Shown: one piece after another, positions 1 to 9,029 of the stretch
How the letters are laid out: each line of letters begins with the position of its first letter
How positions within the stretch are numbered: position 1 is the first letter of the stretch
From: Aldehydirespirator sp965219165
Lineage (GTDB): Bacteria; Actinomycetota; Acidimicrobiia; Acidimicrobiales; Aldehydirespiratoraceae
Length of the DNA stretch: 64,000 bases
Direction of reading: 5' to 3'
Assembly: GCA_965219165.1 (NCBI GenBank)
Contig: CBDCMW010000002.1
Coordinates: 3,534,001-3,598,000 of the forward strand
Made by a program: the position numbers and the translations under genes
Notes under the pieces: model-generated
What the model was told of the DNA's origin: nothing
Seen by the model: only the letters and a program-made list of their open reading frames with translations
The model's database searches: none

Positions 1-1141
1 GGGCCGATCCCTCCGTGGCCAGATGCAGCACAGCGGCCGCAGTGATCGCACCGGGGTCGAGTGTGGCCGCACGATGCAGCAGGAACGCTCCCCGCATCAC
101 CGCGAACATGTCGTTGATGTAGCCGTCGGAGCCGAGCCCCACCGTGACCCCCCGGTCCAGCAGCTCAAGGACGGGGGCGATCCCGCCGCCCACCTCGCAG
201 TTGGACAGCGGCATGTGCGACACCCTGACACCAGCATCGGCGATGATCTCGATCTCACGCTGAGACAGCTGCACGCACTGGCTGGCCTGGAACCTTGGCG
301 ACGCCGCACCGATGCGCTCGTAGAACTCCAGGGTGCGCATGCCATGGTGCTGCTCGCACCAGCGGCCCTCATGGACGCCCTCGTTCACATGGGCGTGGCA
401 GAACACGTCCAGGTCGGCAGCCGTGTCGAAGGCCTGACGGATGAACGGCTCTCCGCAGGTGAACGTGGTGTGGATGCACATGGCGCCGGACACCCGGCCG
501 TCACCGCCGGCCGAGTCGCCCGCCGGCTGTGCCCGGCAGGCCTCGATGAAGCGGACGTTCTCGTCCAGGCCGGCTTGGCCGTTGGCCTCGCCCATCCGCT
601 CGGTGGCCTCGAAGGACAGCACGCCCCGCAGCCCGCTGCGGGCCACGGCCCCGCTCTCCGCGAACAGCGCGTCGGGCAGGGCGTTGGGGGCTTCGAGGAT
701 GTCGAAGAAGCTGGTTGTGCCGCTCGCGGCCAGTTCGGCCGTCACCCAGGCGGCCGCGGCGGCGATCATCTCGTGGTCGAGGGCGTTCTCCACCAGCGGC
801 CACCAGTAGTCGTCCAGGAAGCCCCAGAAGTCGGCGGGCGGATCCGCGGGCGCGGGCACGCCGTGGGCCAGCACGCCGTACAGGTGGACGTGGGCGTTGA
901 CGAAACCAGGAAGCAGCGCATGGCCGCTTCCGTCGCAGAAGTCGTCGGCGGGATGGCGGGACCTGAGCTCCGCGACGGGACCGACCTCGTCGACCAGCCC
1001 GTCGCGTACGCGTACGGCCCAGTGTTGGCGGGGCTCGTCGAGCGCCGCGGTGACCGCCCAGTCAGCCGAGACGATGATCCCCGTCGCCCCGGCCCCTTCC
1101 GGTGCCCGGCCCGATCCGTTCTGGTCGCGCCTATCGGCCAT
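1..1141 (-). CDS. ssnA: SsnA-like amidohydrolase (partial, C-terminus off window)
   Basis: Metal-dependent amidohydrolase of the ATZ/TRZ/SsnA group; about 380 codons are present and the frame runs open through the left edge. Read from ATG at 1141, metal-site motifs appear in order: NAHVHL (His84, His86), CHAHVNEG, SHMPLSNCEVGGG and the late Asp in GLGSDGYINDMF. The GLGSDGY signature and the company of xdhD- and ygfM-like genes immediately upstream match the enterobacterial ygf purine cluster, where SsnA is an uncharacterised aminohydrolase. A purine or other N-heterocycle deaminase is the likely role; the substrate is not visible. Gap to xdhD is 72 bp, so probably co-transcribed. The first 20 residues are low-complexity and the true start may lie further in. 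Confidence 0.85.
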   Translation of the reverse strand, partial: MADRRDQNGSGRAPEGAGATGIIVSADWAVTAALDEPRQHWAVRVRDGLVDEVGPVAELRSRHPADDFCDGSGHALLPGFVNAHVHLYGVLAHGVPAPADPPADFWGFLDDYWWPLVENALDHEMIAAAAAWVTAELAASGTTSFFDILEAPNALPDALFAESGAVARSGLRGVLSFEATERMGEANGQAGLDENVRFIEACRAQPAGDSAGGDGRVSGAMCIHTTFTCGEPFIRQAFDTAADLDVFCHAHVNEGVHEGRWCEQHHGMRTLEFYERIGAASPRFQASQCVQLSQREIEIIADAGVRVSHMPLSNCEVGGGIAPVLELLDRGVTVGLGSDGYINDMFAVMRGAFLLHRAATLDPGAITAAAVLHLATEGSA

Positions 1142-1213
1142 GACGGCCAGGAAGCGCGACCAGAATGGCCGGAGGGGGCCGGCGCGTGCGCATCGACGGG
1201 TGGGCGCCCTCGC

Positions 1214-4147
1214 CTAGCTCTGGACCTGGAGCGCCGCCCATACCCGCTCCGGCGTGAAGGGCAGTTCGTTGATGGCGGCACCGGTGGCATCGAGGATGGC
1301 GTTGCGCACGGCCGGAGCCACCCCGTCCTTGGGGATCTCGGCCACCGCCTTGGCGCCGAACGGACCGCTGTCCTCCATGGTCTGCACCAGATACACCACC
1401 GTGTCGGGCATCTCGTCGGCACGGTAGATCTTGTAGGGCCCGAACGACGGGTTGACCATGCGGCCGTCGTCGTCGAGCACGATCTCCTCGCAGTGGGCGT
1501 AGCCGAGGGCCTGGATCATGCCGCCCTCCACCTGGCCGCTGGCCGTGACCGGGTTGATGGCCACCCCGCAGTCCACCGCCATGACCAGCCTGGTGACGGT
1601 GACCTGGCCAGTGTCGACGTCCACCTCCACCTCGGCGAACTGCGCCGCGAACGGGGGCGGGCAATCGGGCGACACGTGCGAGGCGGTGCCCATGATCTGC
1701 TCCTGGTCCTGCCAGTGCAGCGAGTCCAGCGCGACCTCCTCCAGGCTCACGGAGCGGCCGTCGGCCGCGTAGGCCCGCCGGTCGCGCAGCTCGATGGTGC
1801 AGGGCTCGTCGACCTCGAGCAGCATGGCCGCCCGCTCCTTGAGCCGGACCCGCACCGCCTCCGCGGCCCGCAGCGCGGCCGTGCCCGAGATGTAGGTGGT
1901 GGACGAGGCGTAGGCGCCGGTGTCGAACGGGGTCATGTCGGTGTCGCTGGAATACACCTTGATGTCCTCGAGGGGCACGCCGAGCACTTCTGCCGCGATC
2001 TGCCCGATGACGGTGTCGGCGCCGGTGCCGAGGTCTGTGGCCCCGATCAGCATGTTGAACGAGCCGTCGTCGTTCAGCTTGATCGAGCAGCCGCCCATGT
2101 CCAGGAACGGGATGGCGGTGCCGTGCATGCAGAAGGCGAAGCCGAGTCCCCGCCGGATGTTGGGGCGGTCGGCGGGCGCCTTCCAGGACTGGTCGCCGCG
2201 CCGGTGCCAGCCGATCTCGCGCTGACCCTGGGCCACGCACTCCTCGATGCCCGACGACATCACCTTGGGGTACTCGTCGAGCTCCTCGGTGGCCACGGCC
2301 CGCTCGCCAAGATGGGGGGCGATGTCCATCTCGTCGCCCACCTTGATCCAGTTGCGACGCTTGAAGTCGATCACGTCGAGGTCGAGGGCGCGGGCGATGT
2401 CCTCCATGTGGGCCTCGAGGGCGAACTCGGCCTGGGGCGCCCCGTAGCCGCGGTAGGCGCCCGGAACCGGGATGTTGGTGTAGACGACGTGGCATTCGAA
2501 GCGCTTGCTAGCTGCGTTGTAGGACGTGAGACCCCTGAGTCCCGACACGACCTGCACGGTGAAGCCGTGAGTGCCGTACGGGCCGGTGTTCCCGATTATG
2601 CGCATCTCCTGGGCGAGGAGCATCCCGTCGTCGTCCACGGCGGTGCGGTAGGTGATGGTCTGGGGATGCCGGGTGCGGCTGGCGTAGAACTCCTCGGCCC
2701 GGTCGAGCTCCAGGCGCACCGGGCGGCGGGTGGCGATGGCGAGGTGGGCGACGATGTCCTCGATGAGCATCTCCTGCTTGGCCCCGAAGCCGCCGCCGAT
2801 GCGGGGCTTGATCACCCGGATGTCCTTGATCTCCATGCCGATCAGCGGAGCCAGCATCCGGCGGGTGTGGAACGGCACCTGGGTGGCCGTGCGCACCACC
2901 ATGCGCTCGTCGGAGTCGATCCAGGCCATCGAGATATGGGGCTCGATGGGGCACTGCTGAACCTGGTGCACCCGGAAGGTCTGCTCGAAGACGTGGGGCG
3001 CGGCCTCCAGATGGGCGTCCACGTCGCCCCGCTGGGCCGCGATGTGGTGCACGAGGTTGCGCTCCGGGTCGTAGATGTGGGTGGTGTCGTCCTCGTCGTG
3101 GACCTTGGGTGCGTCGGGGTCCATGGCGTCGCGCTCGTCGAACACGGCGGGGAGCACCTCGTAGTCCACCTCGACGAGCCGCAGGGCCTCCTCGGCCGCT
3201 TCGATGGTCTCGGCGGCCACCGCGGCCACCCGGTCGCCGACGTGGCGGACCATGTCGTCGAAGCTCACCTGGTCGTAGGGGTGGGGGTTGGGCCAGCTCT
3301 GGCCGCCGGAGGCGTACTTGACGCGGGGGGTGTTGCCGTGGTGCAGCACGGCGTGGACGCCTTCCACCGCACGAGCCGCCGCGTCGTCGATGCGCAGGAT
3401 GCGGGCGTGGGCGTGGGGGCTGCGCAGAACCTTGGCGTACAGCATCCCCCGGGGCTCGATGTCGTCGGTGAAGGCCGGGTTGCCCTTGGCCAGGCGCACC
3501 GCGTCGACCTTCACCTCGGGCTTGCCGACCACGGCCATTTCGGGCACCTCGCGCGACGGAACCAGGCGGGGCACGGCCTGGGGCGCTTCAGGGGCCGGGC
3601 CGTCGAGGTCGGGCTCAGGAGCCGGTCGGTAACCGTCGGTCATCGGTTCGACAACGAGCGGCGAGAAAGGCTCGGTCGGCTCTCCCCGCAGCACTGCGGC
3701 GGCCCTCTTGACCGCCTCCACCGGCTTCGTGTAGGCCGTCTCGCGGTCGAGGATGCCCGAGAGCATGTCTCGGATGTCGTCGATGGAGGGGTCGGGGCTC
3801 TCCTCCAGCAGGGCGACAGTTCCCAGGATCATCGCCCCCGCGGAGTAGCCGGACTGGAAGGCACCGACGGCGACGAAGGCGGTTTGGATGGGATGCAGTT
3901 CAGGCGAGACGTTGAGCGACTCGACGGTGGTGACCCGGTGGCCGTGGGCGGAGGCGGCCAGGATCACGTCGGCGGAGGCGAGGCGGCCGTCGTAGAGCAC
4001 CGCGGCGGCGCCGGTCTCGCCGCTGTCGGAGCCGAAGTGCACCGAGAACATGCCCAGGCGCCGCAGGACCTCCCGCAGCGAGTGGTGGGGCTCGACGGTC
4101 AGGGACACCGGGGCGCCGTTCAGCTCGAACGTTACGTCGATGGCCAT
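1214..4147 (-). CDS. xdhD: XdhD-like molybdenum hydroxylase with cluster-less ferredoxin domain
   Basis: 977 residues. Residues 1-160 have the fold pattern of the [2Fe-2S] subunit of xanthine dehydrogenase, but every cluster cysteine is replaced: GSDSGETGAAAV (39-50) stands where GCxxGxCGAC is expected, QSGYSAGAM (98-106) where QCGxCxPGM is expected, and DRETAY (134-139) where CRCTGY is expected. Residues about 210-977 are the molybdopterin-binding hydroxylase domain (GGGFGAKQE, RGYGAPQ, conserved Glu near the end in AEIPKDG). E. coli XdhD has the same degenerate front domain, which supports the assignment. Expected role: hydroxylation of purines or related heterocycles, with electron flow that cannot use the usual two clusters in this chain. 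Between ygfM and ssnA in one operon. Confidence 0.9.
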   Translation of the reverse strand: MAIDVTFELNGAPVSLTVEPHHSLREVLRRLGMFSVHFGSDSGETGAAAVLYDGRLASADVILAASAHGHRVTTVESLNVSPELHPIQTAFVAVGAFQSGYSAGAMILGTVALLEESPDPSIDDIRDMLSGILDRETAYTKPVEAVKRAAAVLRGEPTEPFSPLVVEPMTDGYRPAPEPDLDGPAPEAPQAVPRLVPSREVPEMAVVGKPEVKVDAVRLAKGNPAFTDDIEPRGMLYAKVLRSPHAHARILRIDDAAARAVEGVHAVLHHGNTPRVKYASGGQSWPNPHPYDQVSFDDMVRHVGDRVAAVAAETIEAAEEALRLVEVDYEVLPAVFDERDAMDPDAPKVHDEDDTTHIYDPERNLVHHIAAQRGDVDAHLEAAPHVFEQTFRVHQVQQCPIEPHISMAWIDSDERMVVRTATQVPFHTRRMLAPLIGMEIKDIRVIKPRIGGGFGAKQEMLIEDIVAHLAIATRRPVRLELDRAEEFYASRTRHPQTITYRTAVDDDGMLLAQEMRIIGNTGPYGTHGFTVQVVSGLRGLTSYNAASKRFECHVVYTNIPVPGAYRGYGAPQAEFALEAHMEDIARALDLDVIDFKRRNWIKVGDEMDIAPHLGERAVATEELDEYPKVMSSGIEECVAQGQREIGWHRRGDQSWKAPADRPNIRRGLGFAFCMHGTAIPFLDMGGCSIKLNDDGSFNMLIGATDLGTGADTVIGQIAAEVLGVPLEDIKVYSSDTDMTPFDTGAYASSTTYISGTAALRAAEAVRVRLKERAAMLLEVDEPCTIELRDRRAYAADGRSVSLEEVALDSLHWQDQEQIMGTASHVSPDCPPPFAAQFAEVEVDVDTGQVTVTRLVMAVDCGVAINPVTASGQVEGGMIQALGYAHCEEIVLDDDGRMVNPSFGPYKIYRADEMPDTVVYLVQTMEDSGPFGAKAVAEIPKDGVAPAVRNAILDATGAAINELPFTPERVWAALQVQS

Positions 4148-4187
4148 CAGACGCTCCCTCCCTGGCGGCCAGAGTCCCGGGGCGCCA

Positions 4188-4925
4188 TCAGCCCAACTCC
4201 GCCATCGCTCGTGCCGTGAGCGTGCCGGCCAGGTGGAGGCGGTACTGGCGGCTGCCCCGGAAGTCGCCGGCAGGATCGAGACCTGCGGTCGGGTCGAACA
4301 CGTCGACCAGCACGGGACGGTCGGCCACCCCGGTCAGCGCCATGGCCACGAAGCCCTCGGTGCGTCGGCCGTAGGCCGCCACGATGGGCACATCGGCGGG
4401 GGTCCGGCCGGTTCGGGCCACCGCGGTCTGCCCGCCGGGATCGACCGTCACCGCGGTGACCAGCGCGCCGGAGGGCAGTCCGGCAGCCAGCAGTTCTCCG
4501 AGGCTGCGCTCAGACGGGCCGGCGTCACCGGGGCCGGCTAGCTCCACTCGGACGTCATGGGCTAGCAGCGCGGCCAGCAGCAGGCTCTCGGCCGAGGCCT
4601 TGGCCACGAGGCCGCCAATCGTGGCCAACGTCCGCAGCGTCGACGGCTGCTCGGTCCGGGCCAGCTCCCGCAGCGAGTCGGGCAGCAGGTCGCAGCGGCG
4701 AACCGCGTCGAGGGTGGCAGTTGCTCCGACACGGACCCGCCCACCGTCGGCGGGAGCGATCGCGTCCAGTCCGAGCGACTGAAGGTCCACGGCCTCGAGA
4801 TCGGACGGCTCGCGGTCGGCGTTCAGTGTCGTGCCGCCACCGAGGGCTACCCGCGGTGGCGAGCCCAGCAGGTCGAGGGCTTCCTCCAACGACCCCGGGC
4901 GATGGTACGCGGCGACTAGCGGCAC
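4188..4925 (-). CDS. ygfM: FAD-binding subunit of molybdenum hydroxylase (YgfM-like)
   Basis: 245 residues, the size of a CoxM/YgfM-type FAD subunit. The two FAD-binding segments are visible: ALGGGTTLN near residue 28 and TLATIGGLVAKAS near 97. Starts GTG at 4925 with a TANNNT box eight bases upstream, so probably a leaderless first gene of ygfM-xdhD-ssnA; the next gene begins 40 bp downstream. It would hand electrons from the molybdenum protein to an acceptor, but the intermediate [2Fe-2S] carrier is degenerate in the partner protein and no separate iron-sulfur subunit is encoded nearby. Confidence 0.85.
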   Translation of the reverse strand: MPLVAAYHRPGSLEEALDLLGSPPRVALGGGTTLNADREPSDLEAVDLQSLGLDAIAPADGGRVRVGATATLDAVRRCDLLPDSLRELARTEQPSTLRTLATIGGLVAKASAESLLLAALLAHDVRVELAGPGDAGPSERSLGELLAAGLPSGALVTAVTVDPGGQTAVARTGRTPADVPIVAAYGRRTEGFVAMALTGVADRPVLVDVFDPTAGLDPAGDFRGSRQYRLHLAGTLTARAMAELG

Positions 4926-4933
4926 AAACTTGA

Positions 4934-4939
4934 AAGATA
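4934..4939 (-). promoter_or_regulatory. -10 box of ygfM operon
   Basis: TATCTT on the minus strand, eight bases before the GTG at 4925; consistent with a leaderless transcript. The 186-bp divergent spacer 4926-5111 holds this and the opposing promoter and nothing else I recognise. Confidence 0.45.
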
Positions 4940-5098
4940 TCGCACGCCCCTGTGGATTTCGCTAGCGCGGGCCCGGCGCGATGCCGCGACGGCAGGATCG
5001 CGTGTCACACATGCCCAGCCGCAGCCCGCGGCCCGCCCGGAAGCCGCAAGATTGCCACAACCCGTTTCGTGCTCGTGTAGGCCACGAATCAGGCACTG

Positions 5099-5104
5099 TA
5101 GATT
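5099..5104 (+). promoter_or_regulatory. -10 box of the ligase operon
   Basis: TAGATT with seven bases to GTG 5112. This fixes the start of the fusion gene at 5112 rather than the in-frame ATG at 5052, which lies upstream of the promoter. Confidence 0.55.
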
Positions 5105-5111
5105 CGCGGCA

Positions 5112-7262
5112 GTGAAGATCGCGGTCGTCTACAACCGGGACAGCAAGAACGTCATCAACCTGTTCGGCATGCCCAACCAGGAGAAGATCGGCCTGGCCAC
5201 CATCAAGCGGCTCACCGAGGCCCTGCGCCGCGGCGGCCACCAGGTGACCGCGGTGGAGGCGGACAAGGACCTGATCTCCGAGCTGGAGGCGTTCATGCCC
5301 CGCGTCGTCAAGGGCGAGCGCCCCGGCATGGTGTTCAACGTCTCCTACGGCCTGCAGGGCCAGGCCCGCTACACGCATGTTCCGAGCATCCTCGAGATGA
5401 TCGGCATCCCCTACGTCGCCTCCGGGCCGTTGGGTCACTCGCTGGCGCTCGACAAGGTCGTCACCAAGATGATCCTGCGCCAGAACGACATCCCCACCCC
5501 CGACTTCGCGGTGCTGGACACCCCGGAGGCCCTGATCCCCGACGATCTCCCCTATCCGATGATCGTCAAGCCCAAGAACGAGGCGGTGTCCTTCGGCCTC
5601 GCGGTGGTGAACGACGCCGAGGAGCTGAAGAAGTCGGCGCAGGTCATATTCGACCGGTTCCGCCAGCCCGTCCTGGCCGAGCAGTACATCGACGGCCGGG
5701 AGGTGAACGTGGGGCTGCTGGGCAACGCCCCGCCCGAGCCCTTCCCGCCGGTGATGCTGAGCTTCGGCGACGGGCCCCAGATCTATACGTACGAGGACAA
5801 GACCGGTCGCAGCGGGCGCACCATCCAGCCGCTGTGCCCGGCGCCGATCTCCGACGAGCTCACCGCGCGGGCTCAGGAGATCGCGGTGCGCGCGTTCTCG
5901 GCGCTGGGCCTCTACGACTGCGCCCGGGTCGACATGCGGATGGACGCCGAGGACAACCTGCACGTGCTGGAGGTGAACAGCCTGCCCAGCCTCGGTGAGC
6001 ACGGGTCGTACCTGGTGGGGGCGGCCTATGTGGGCATGGACTTCACCGCGTTCGTCAACCGTCTGGTGGAGGTGGCCAGCGCCCGCTACTTCGGCACCCC
6101 GCAGCCGCCGCCGGTCGATGCCCGCACCGCGGACCCCTCCGAGCGGGCGTTCCAGTACATCACCCAGCGCCGGGACCGCATGGAGCGCTCGCTGCAGCAG
6201 TGGGTGGAGCTCTCCAGCCGCACCGACGACTCGCTGGGCTTGTCGCGGGCCGCGGAGCGGGCGGGGCGGATCCTCGCAGACGTTGGGATGCGGCCGGTGC
6301 CGGAGCTCACCGACGAGCCCGAGGCCTACACGTTCGAGACGGCTAAGGGTCTCGACGGGGGCGTGCTACTAGTGGCACACATCGACGTGCCGGCCACGGG
6401 CGACACCGTGCGGCAGGGATTTCGCCGCGACCCGGAGTGGCTCTACGGAGAGGGGGTCGGGCGTTCCCGGGCCCCGCTGGTGATGGTGGAGTACGCACTG
6501 CGCGCCCTCCGCAGCGTCCGCAGCCTGAGAAAACTCCCGCTCGGTGTGCTGCTGTACGCCGACGAGGGCCTCGACGGGGTGCAGAGCCGGGGATTGATCG
6601 AGCGGGCCGCGGCCCGGGCCGATCAGGTGCTCGTCTGCCGGCCGGGAACCGTCGGCAACGGCATCCTCACCCAGCGGCGGGGAAGCCGCCGGTACGACCT
6701 GACGGTGGAAGGGAAGAGGCTGAGCCCGAGTCAGATCGGGCGGCGCCGGACCGTGGTCGGCTGGACCTGCGAGAAGGTCGACGCCATCGGCCGGCTCAGC
6801 TCGCCCAACAGGCGCGTCTCCATAGCTGCGCTCGACCTGAAAAGCGAGCGGCATCCGATGTTCGTTCCCCACCGGGTGGAGGCTTCGCTCATGATGTCGT
6901 ACCTCGACCCGGCCCGCGCTGAGGAGGCCGAGGCCTCGATCCGCAAGATCCTCGGACGGGGCGGACCCCGATGGCGTCTCAACCAGCTGGCCGACCGGCC
7001 CCCGATGGCTGACCGTCCGGCCAACGGGCATCTGGTGGAGGCTCTGGAGGCTGCGGCGGCCCGATGGGAGATCCCCCTCGAACGAGAGTCGTCGGCCTGG
7101 CCCTCGGTCGCCGGCCTGGTCCCGGAGGGAACGGCCGTGGTCTGTGGAGTGGGCCCGGTGACCGGGGATCGGGGAACGCCTGATGAGGCGGTGCAGCGGA
7201 TCAGCCTTATACAGCGCACGCTGCTGCTGTCGGAGTATCTCATCGGCCAGATCGATCGCTGA
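5112..7262 (+). CDS. ATP-grasp (D-Ala-D-Ala ligase-like)/M20-like fusion
   Basis: 716 residues in two modules. Residues 1 to about 330 are a D-Ala-D-Ala-ligase-type ATP-grasp: IPYVASGPLGHSLALDK, the lysine strand PYPMIVKPKNEAVSFGL, RVDMRMD and the Mg-binding EVNSLPSL. Residues about 370-716 resemble an M20 metallopeptidase but look degenerate: VAHIDVP keeps the first His-x-Asp, whereas the usual bridging-Asp motif reads GVGRSRAPL, the Asp-Glu-Glu motif reads ADEGLDG, and the last metal His is Arg in GDRGTPDE. The N-half should form an amide bond between carboxylate and amine substrates; the C-half may bind a peptide rather than cut it. First of three tightly packed genes (gap 3 bp to the next). 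Start GTG 5112 chosen by the leaderless promoter. Confidence 0.8.
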   Translation: MKIAVVYNRDSKNVINLFGMPNQEKIGLATIKRLTEALRRGGHQVTAVEADKDLISELEAFMPRVVKGERPGMVFNVSYGLQGQARYTHVPSILEMIGIPYVASGPLGHSLALDKVVTKMILRQNDIPTPDFAVLDTPEALIPDDLPYPMIVKPKNEAVSFGLAVVNDAEELKKSAQVIFDRFRQPVLAEQYIDGREVNVGLLGNAPPEPFPPVMLSFGDGPQIYTYEDKTGRSGRTIQPLCPAPISDELTARAQEIAVRAFSALGLYDCARVDMRMDAEDNLHVLEVNSLPSLGEHGSYLVGAAYVGMDFTAFVNRLVEVASARYFGTPQPPPVDARTADPSERAFQYITQRRDRMERSLQQWVELSSRTDDSLGLSRAAERAGRILADVGMRPVPELTDEPEAYTFETAKGLDGGVLLVAHIDVPATGDTVRQGFRRDPEWLYGEGVGRSRAPLVMVEYALRALRSVRSLRKLPLGVLLYADEGLDGVQSRGLIERAAARADQVLVCRPGTVGNGILTQRRGSRRYDLTVEGKRLSPSQIGRRRTVVGWTCEKVDAIGRLSSPNRRVSIAALDLKSERHPMFVPHRVEASLMMSYLDPARAEEAEASIRKILGRGGPRWRLNQLADRPPMADRPANGHLVEALEAAAARWEIPLERESSAWPSVAGLVPEGTAVVCGVGPVTGDRGTPDEAVQRISLIQRTLLLSEYLIGQIDR

Positions 7263-7265
7263 CCG

Positions 7266-9029
7266 ATGACCGAACACGAGGCAAGACCGCAAGAGCCTCA
7301 CGCGCCACCGCAAGGAGCGGCAGGCTCTGACCGTGTGGCCGACCCCGAGCCAGACGGTCCTGGGGCCAAGCCCGGCGGGCAGCGGCCTCACCGGTCGAAG
7401 CGGCGCCGGGTGACGGAGATCAACACCGATCTGCTGGAACTGACCGACACCCGCATCCACGAGCCCCAGCGCGTCGCCGCGTCCCGGAACGGGATGGTGA
7501 GCACGGCCCACTACTCGGCCACCGCCGCCGGAGTTCAGATGCTGGCGCGGGGCGGCAACGCGGTCGACGCCGCGGTGGCGGCCGCGGTCGCCCTAGGGGT
7601 GTGCGAGCCTGCGGCGTCGGGTCTCGGGGGCCAGACGATGATGCTCATACATGACGCCGGCACAGGCCGGACCGTGGCGCTCGACGGGTCGTCCCGGGCG
7701 CCGAACAGGGCGCTGATCGACCGGTTCGCCAATCTGACCGCCGATCGTCGCCGAGGACATCTGGCGACCACGGTGCCCAGCTCCCCTGCGGTCTACGCCC
7801 ACGCGCTCGAGACCTACGGCCGACTCGGTTGGGCCGAGGTGCTGGAGCCGGCCATCGTGCTGGCCGACGAGGGCTACGAGGTCAGCGTGCTGCAGCACCG
7901 GCTCGCCCGGCGTGAGCTTCCGCACTTGCGGGCCCACTCGGGTAGGCGGTTCTTCCTGCAGGACGAACGCAAGGTCTACCGGGCCGGCACGACGCTGGTG
8001 CAGCCGGTTCTGGCCCGGACGCTGCGCCGCCTCGCGGAGGAGGGCTTCGAGGACTTCTACCGCGGGGAGACGGCCCGCCTCATCCATGAGGACATGGAAG
8101 CCAACGGCGGGATCCTGCTAGCCGACGACCTCGCCCAGATCCCCCACCCCATCGAGCGCCAGCCCCTGTCGGGGCGGTTCGGGCGCGACCGGGTGCTGAC
8201 AATGCCGCTGCCCGGCGCGGGCCGGACCCTTGTGGAGATGCTCAACATCCACCAGAGCCTGCCGCGCCAGTTCCAGGACATCGACACCCCCCACGGCGCG
8301 GTGTGCCTGGCCGAGACCATCCGGCTGGCACTGGTCGACCGCAAGGACCGGCCCTTCGACCCCAACCTGTACTCCCAGGCGTCGGACAAGCAGATGACGA
8401 GCCGCCGGTACGCGCGGGGCCTGGCTCAGCAGATGATGCAGCGCTTCGGGCACGGCGAGACCACCCACCTGTCGGTGATGGACTCATACGGCAACGTGGT
8501 GGCGCTGACGCAGTCGATCGAGAACGTGTACGGCTCGTGCGCCGCCTCGCCTGAGCTCGGCTTCCTCTACAACAACTACATGAGCGCGTTCCTGACCAGC
8601 GACGTCTCGCACCCCTACGACCTGCGTCCCAACGCGGTCCCCTGGGCCAACGTGGCGCCGACAATCGTGTTCAACGAGAACGGTCCGTGGCTGGCCATCG
8701 GCTCCCCCGGCAGCGAGCGGATCCCCCCTGCGATCCTGCAGGTGCTGCTGCGTCTCAAGGCATCGTCGCCGCTCGGGGCGGTGGCCGCGCCCCGCCTGCA
8801 CTGCTCGCTCGACGGCGTGGTCTCGGTGGAAGCATCCCGGATGGCAACCGACGTGCTGGCCGCCCTCGACGACGCCGGGTTCGAGTTGAATCGCCGGGAG
8901 CCGTACTCGTTCTACATGGGCTGCGTTCAGATGGTGATGAAGGAGGGTGGCCGCCTGATCGGTGTGGCCGACCCGAGGCGCGACGGCGCGGCCGGCGGAC
9001 CCGGCTCGGCTCCGAAGCCGCCGCAGTGA
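7266..9029 (+). CDS. Gamma-glutamyltransferase family protein
   Basis: 587 residues. N-terminal nucleophile hydrolase of the GGT family: the autocleavage/nucleophile motif is TTHLSVMD with Thr399, and the large-subunit signature GGNAVDAAVAAAVALGV is near residue 96. The first 60 residues are charged, Pro-rich and lack a signal peptide, so unlike classical periplasmic GGT the enzyme looks cytoplasmic. It would hydrolyse or transfer a gamma-glutamyl (or similar acyl) group. It starts three bases after the ATP-grasp fusion and its stop overlaps the next start (GTGA at 9026-9029), so all three products are probably made together. Substrate unknown. Confidence 0.88.
   Translation: MTEHEARPQEPHAPPQGAAGSDRVADPEPDGPGAKPGGQRPHRSKRRRVTEINTDLLELTDTRIHEPQRVAASRNGMVSTAHYSATAAGVQMLARGGNAVDAAVAAAVALGVCEPAASGLGGQTMMLIHDAGTGRTVALDGSSRAPNRALIDRFANLTADRRRGHLATTVPSSPAVYAHALETYGRLGWAEVLEPAIVLADEGYEVSVLQHRLARRELPHLRAHSGRRFFLQDERKVYRAGTTLVQPVLARTLRRLAEEGFEDFYRGETARLIHEDMEANGGILLADDLAQIPHPIERQPLSGRFGRDRVLTMPLPGAGRTLVEMLNIHQSLPRQFQDIDTPHGAVCLAETIRLALVDRKDRPFDPNLYSQASDKQMTSRRYARGLAQQMMQRFGHGETTHLSVMDSYGNVVALTQSIENVYGSCAASPELGFLYNNYMSAFLTSDVSHPYDLRPNAVPWANVAPTIVFNENGPWLAIGSPGSERIPPAILQVLLRLKASSPLGAVAAPRLHCSLDGVVSVEASRMATDVLAALDDAGFELNRREPYSFYMGCVQMVMKEGGRLIGVADPRRDGAAGGPGSAPKPPQ

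Noticed and set aside
23..4219. Open frame of nearly 1,400 codons on the plus strand
   Set aside because: It is the antisense of xdhD and ssnA; composition is His/Val/Gly/Leu-biased as expected for a GC-rich shadow frame, with no domain.
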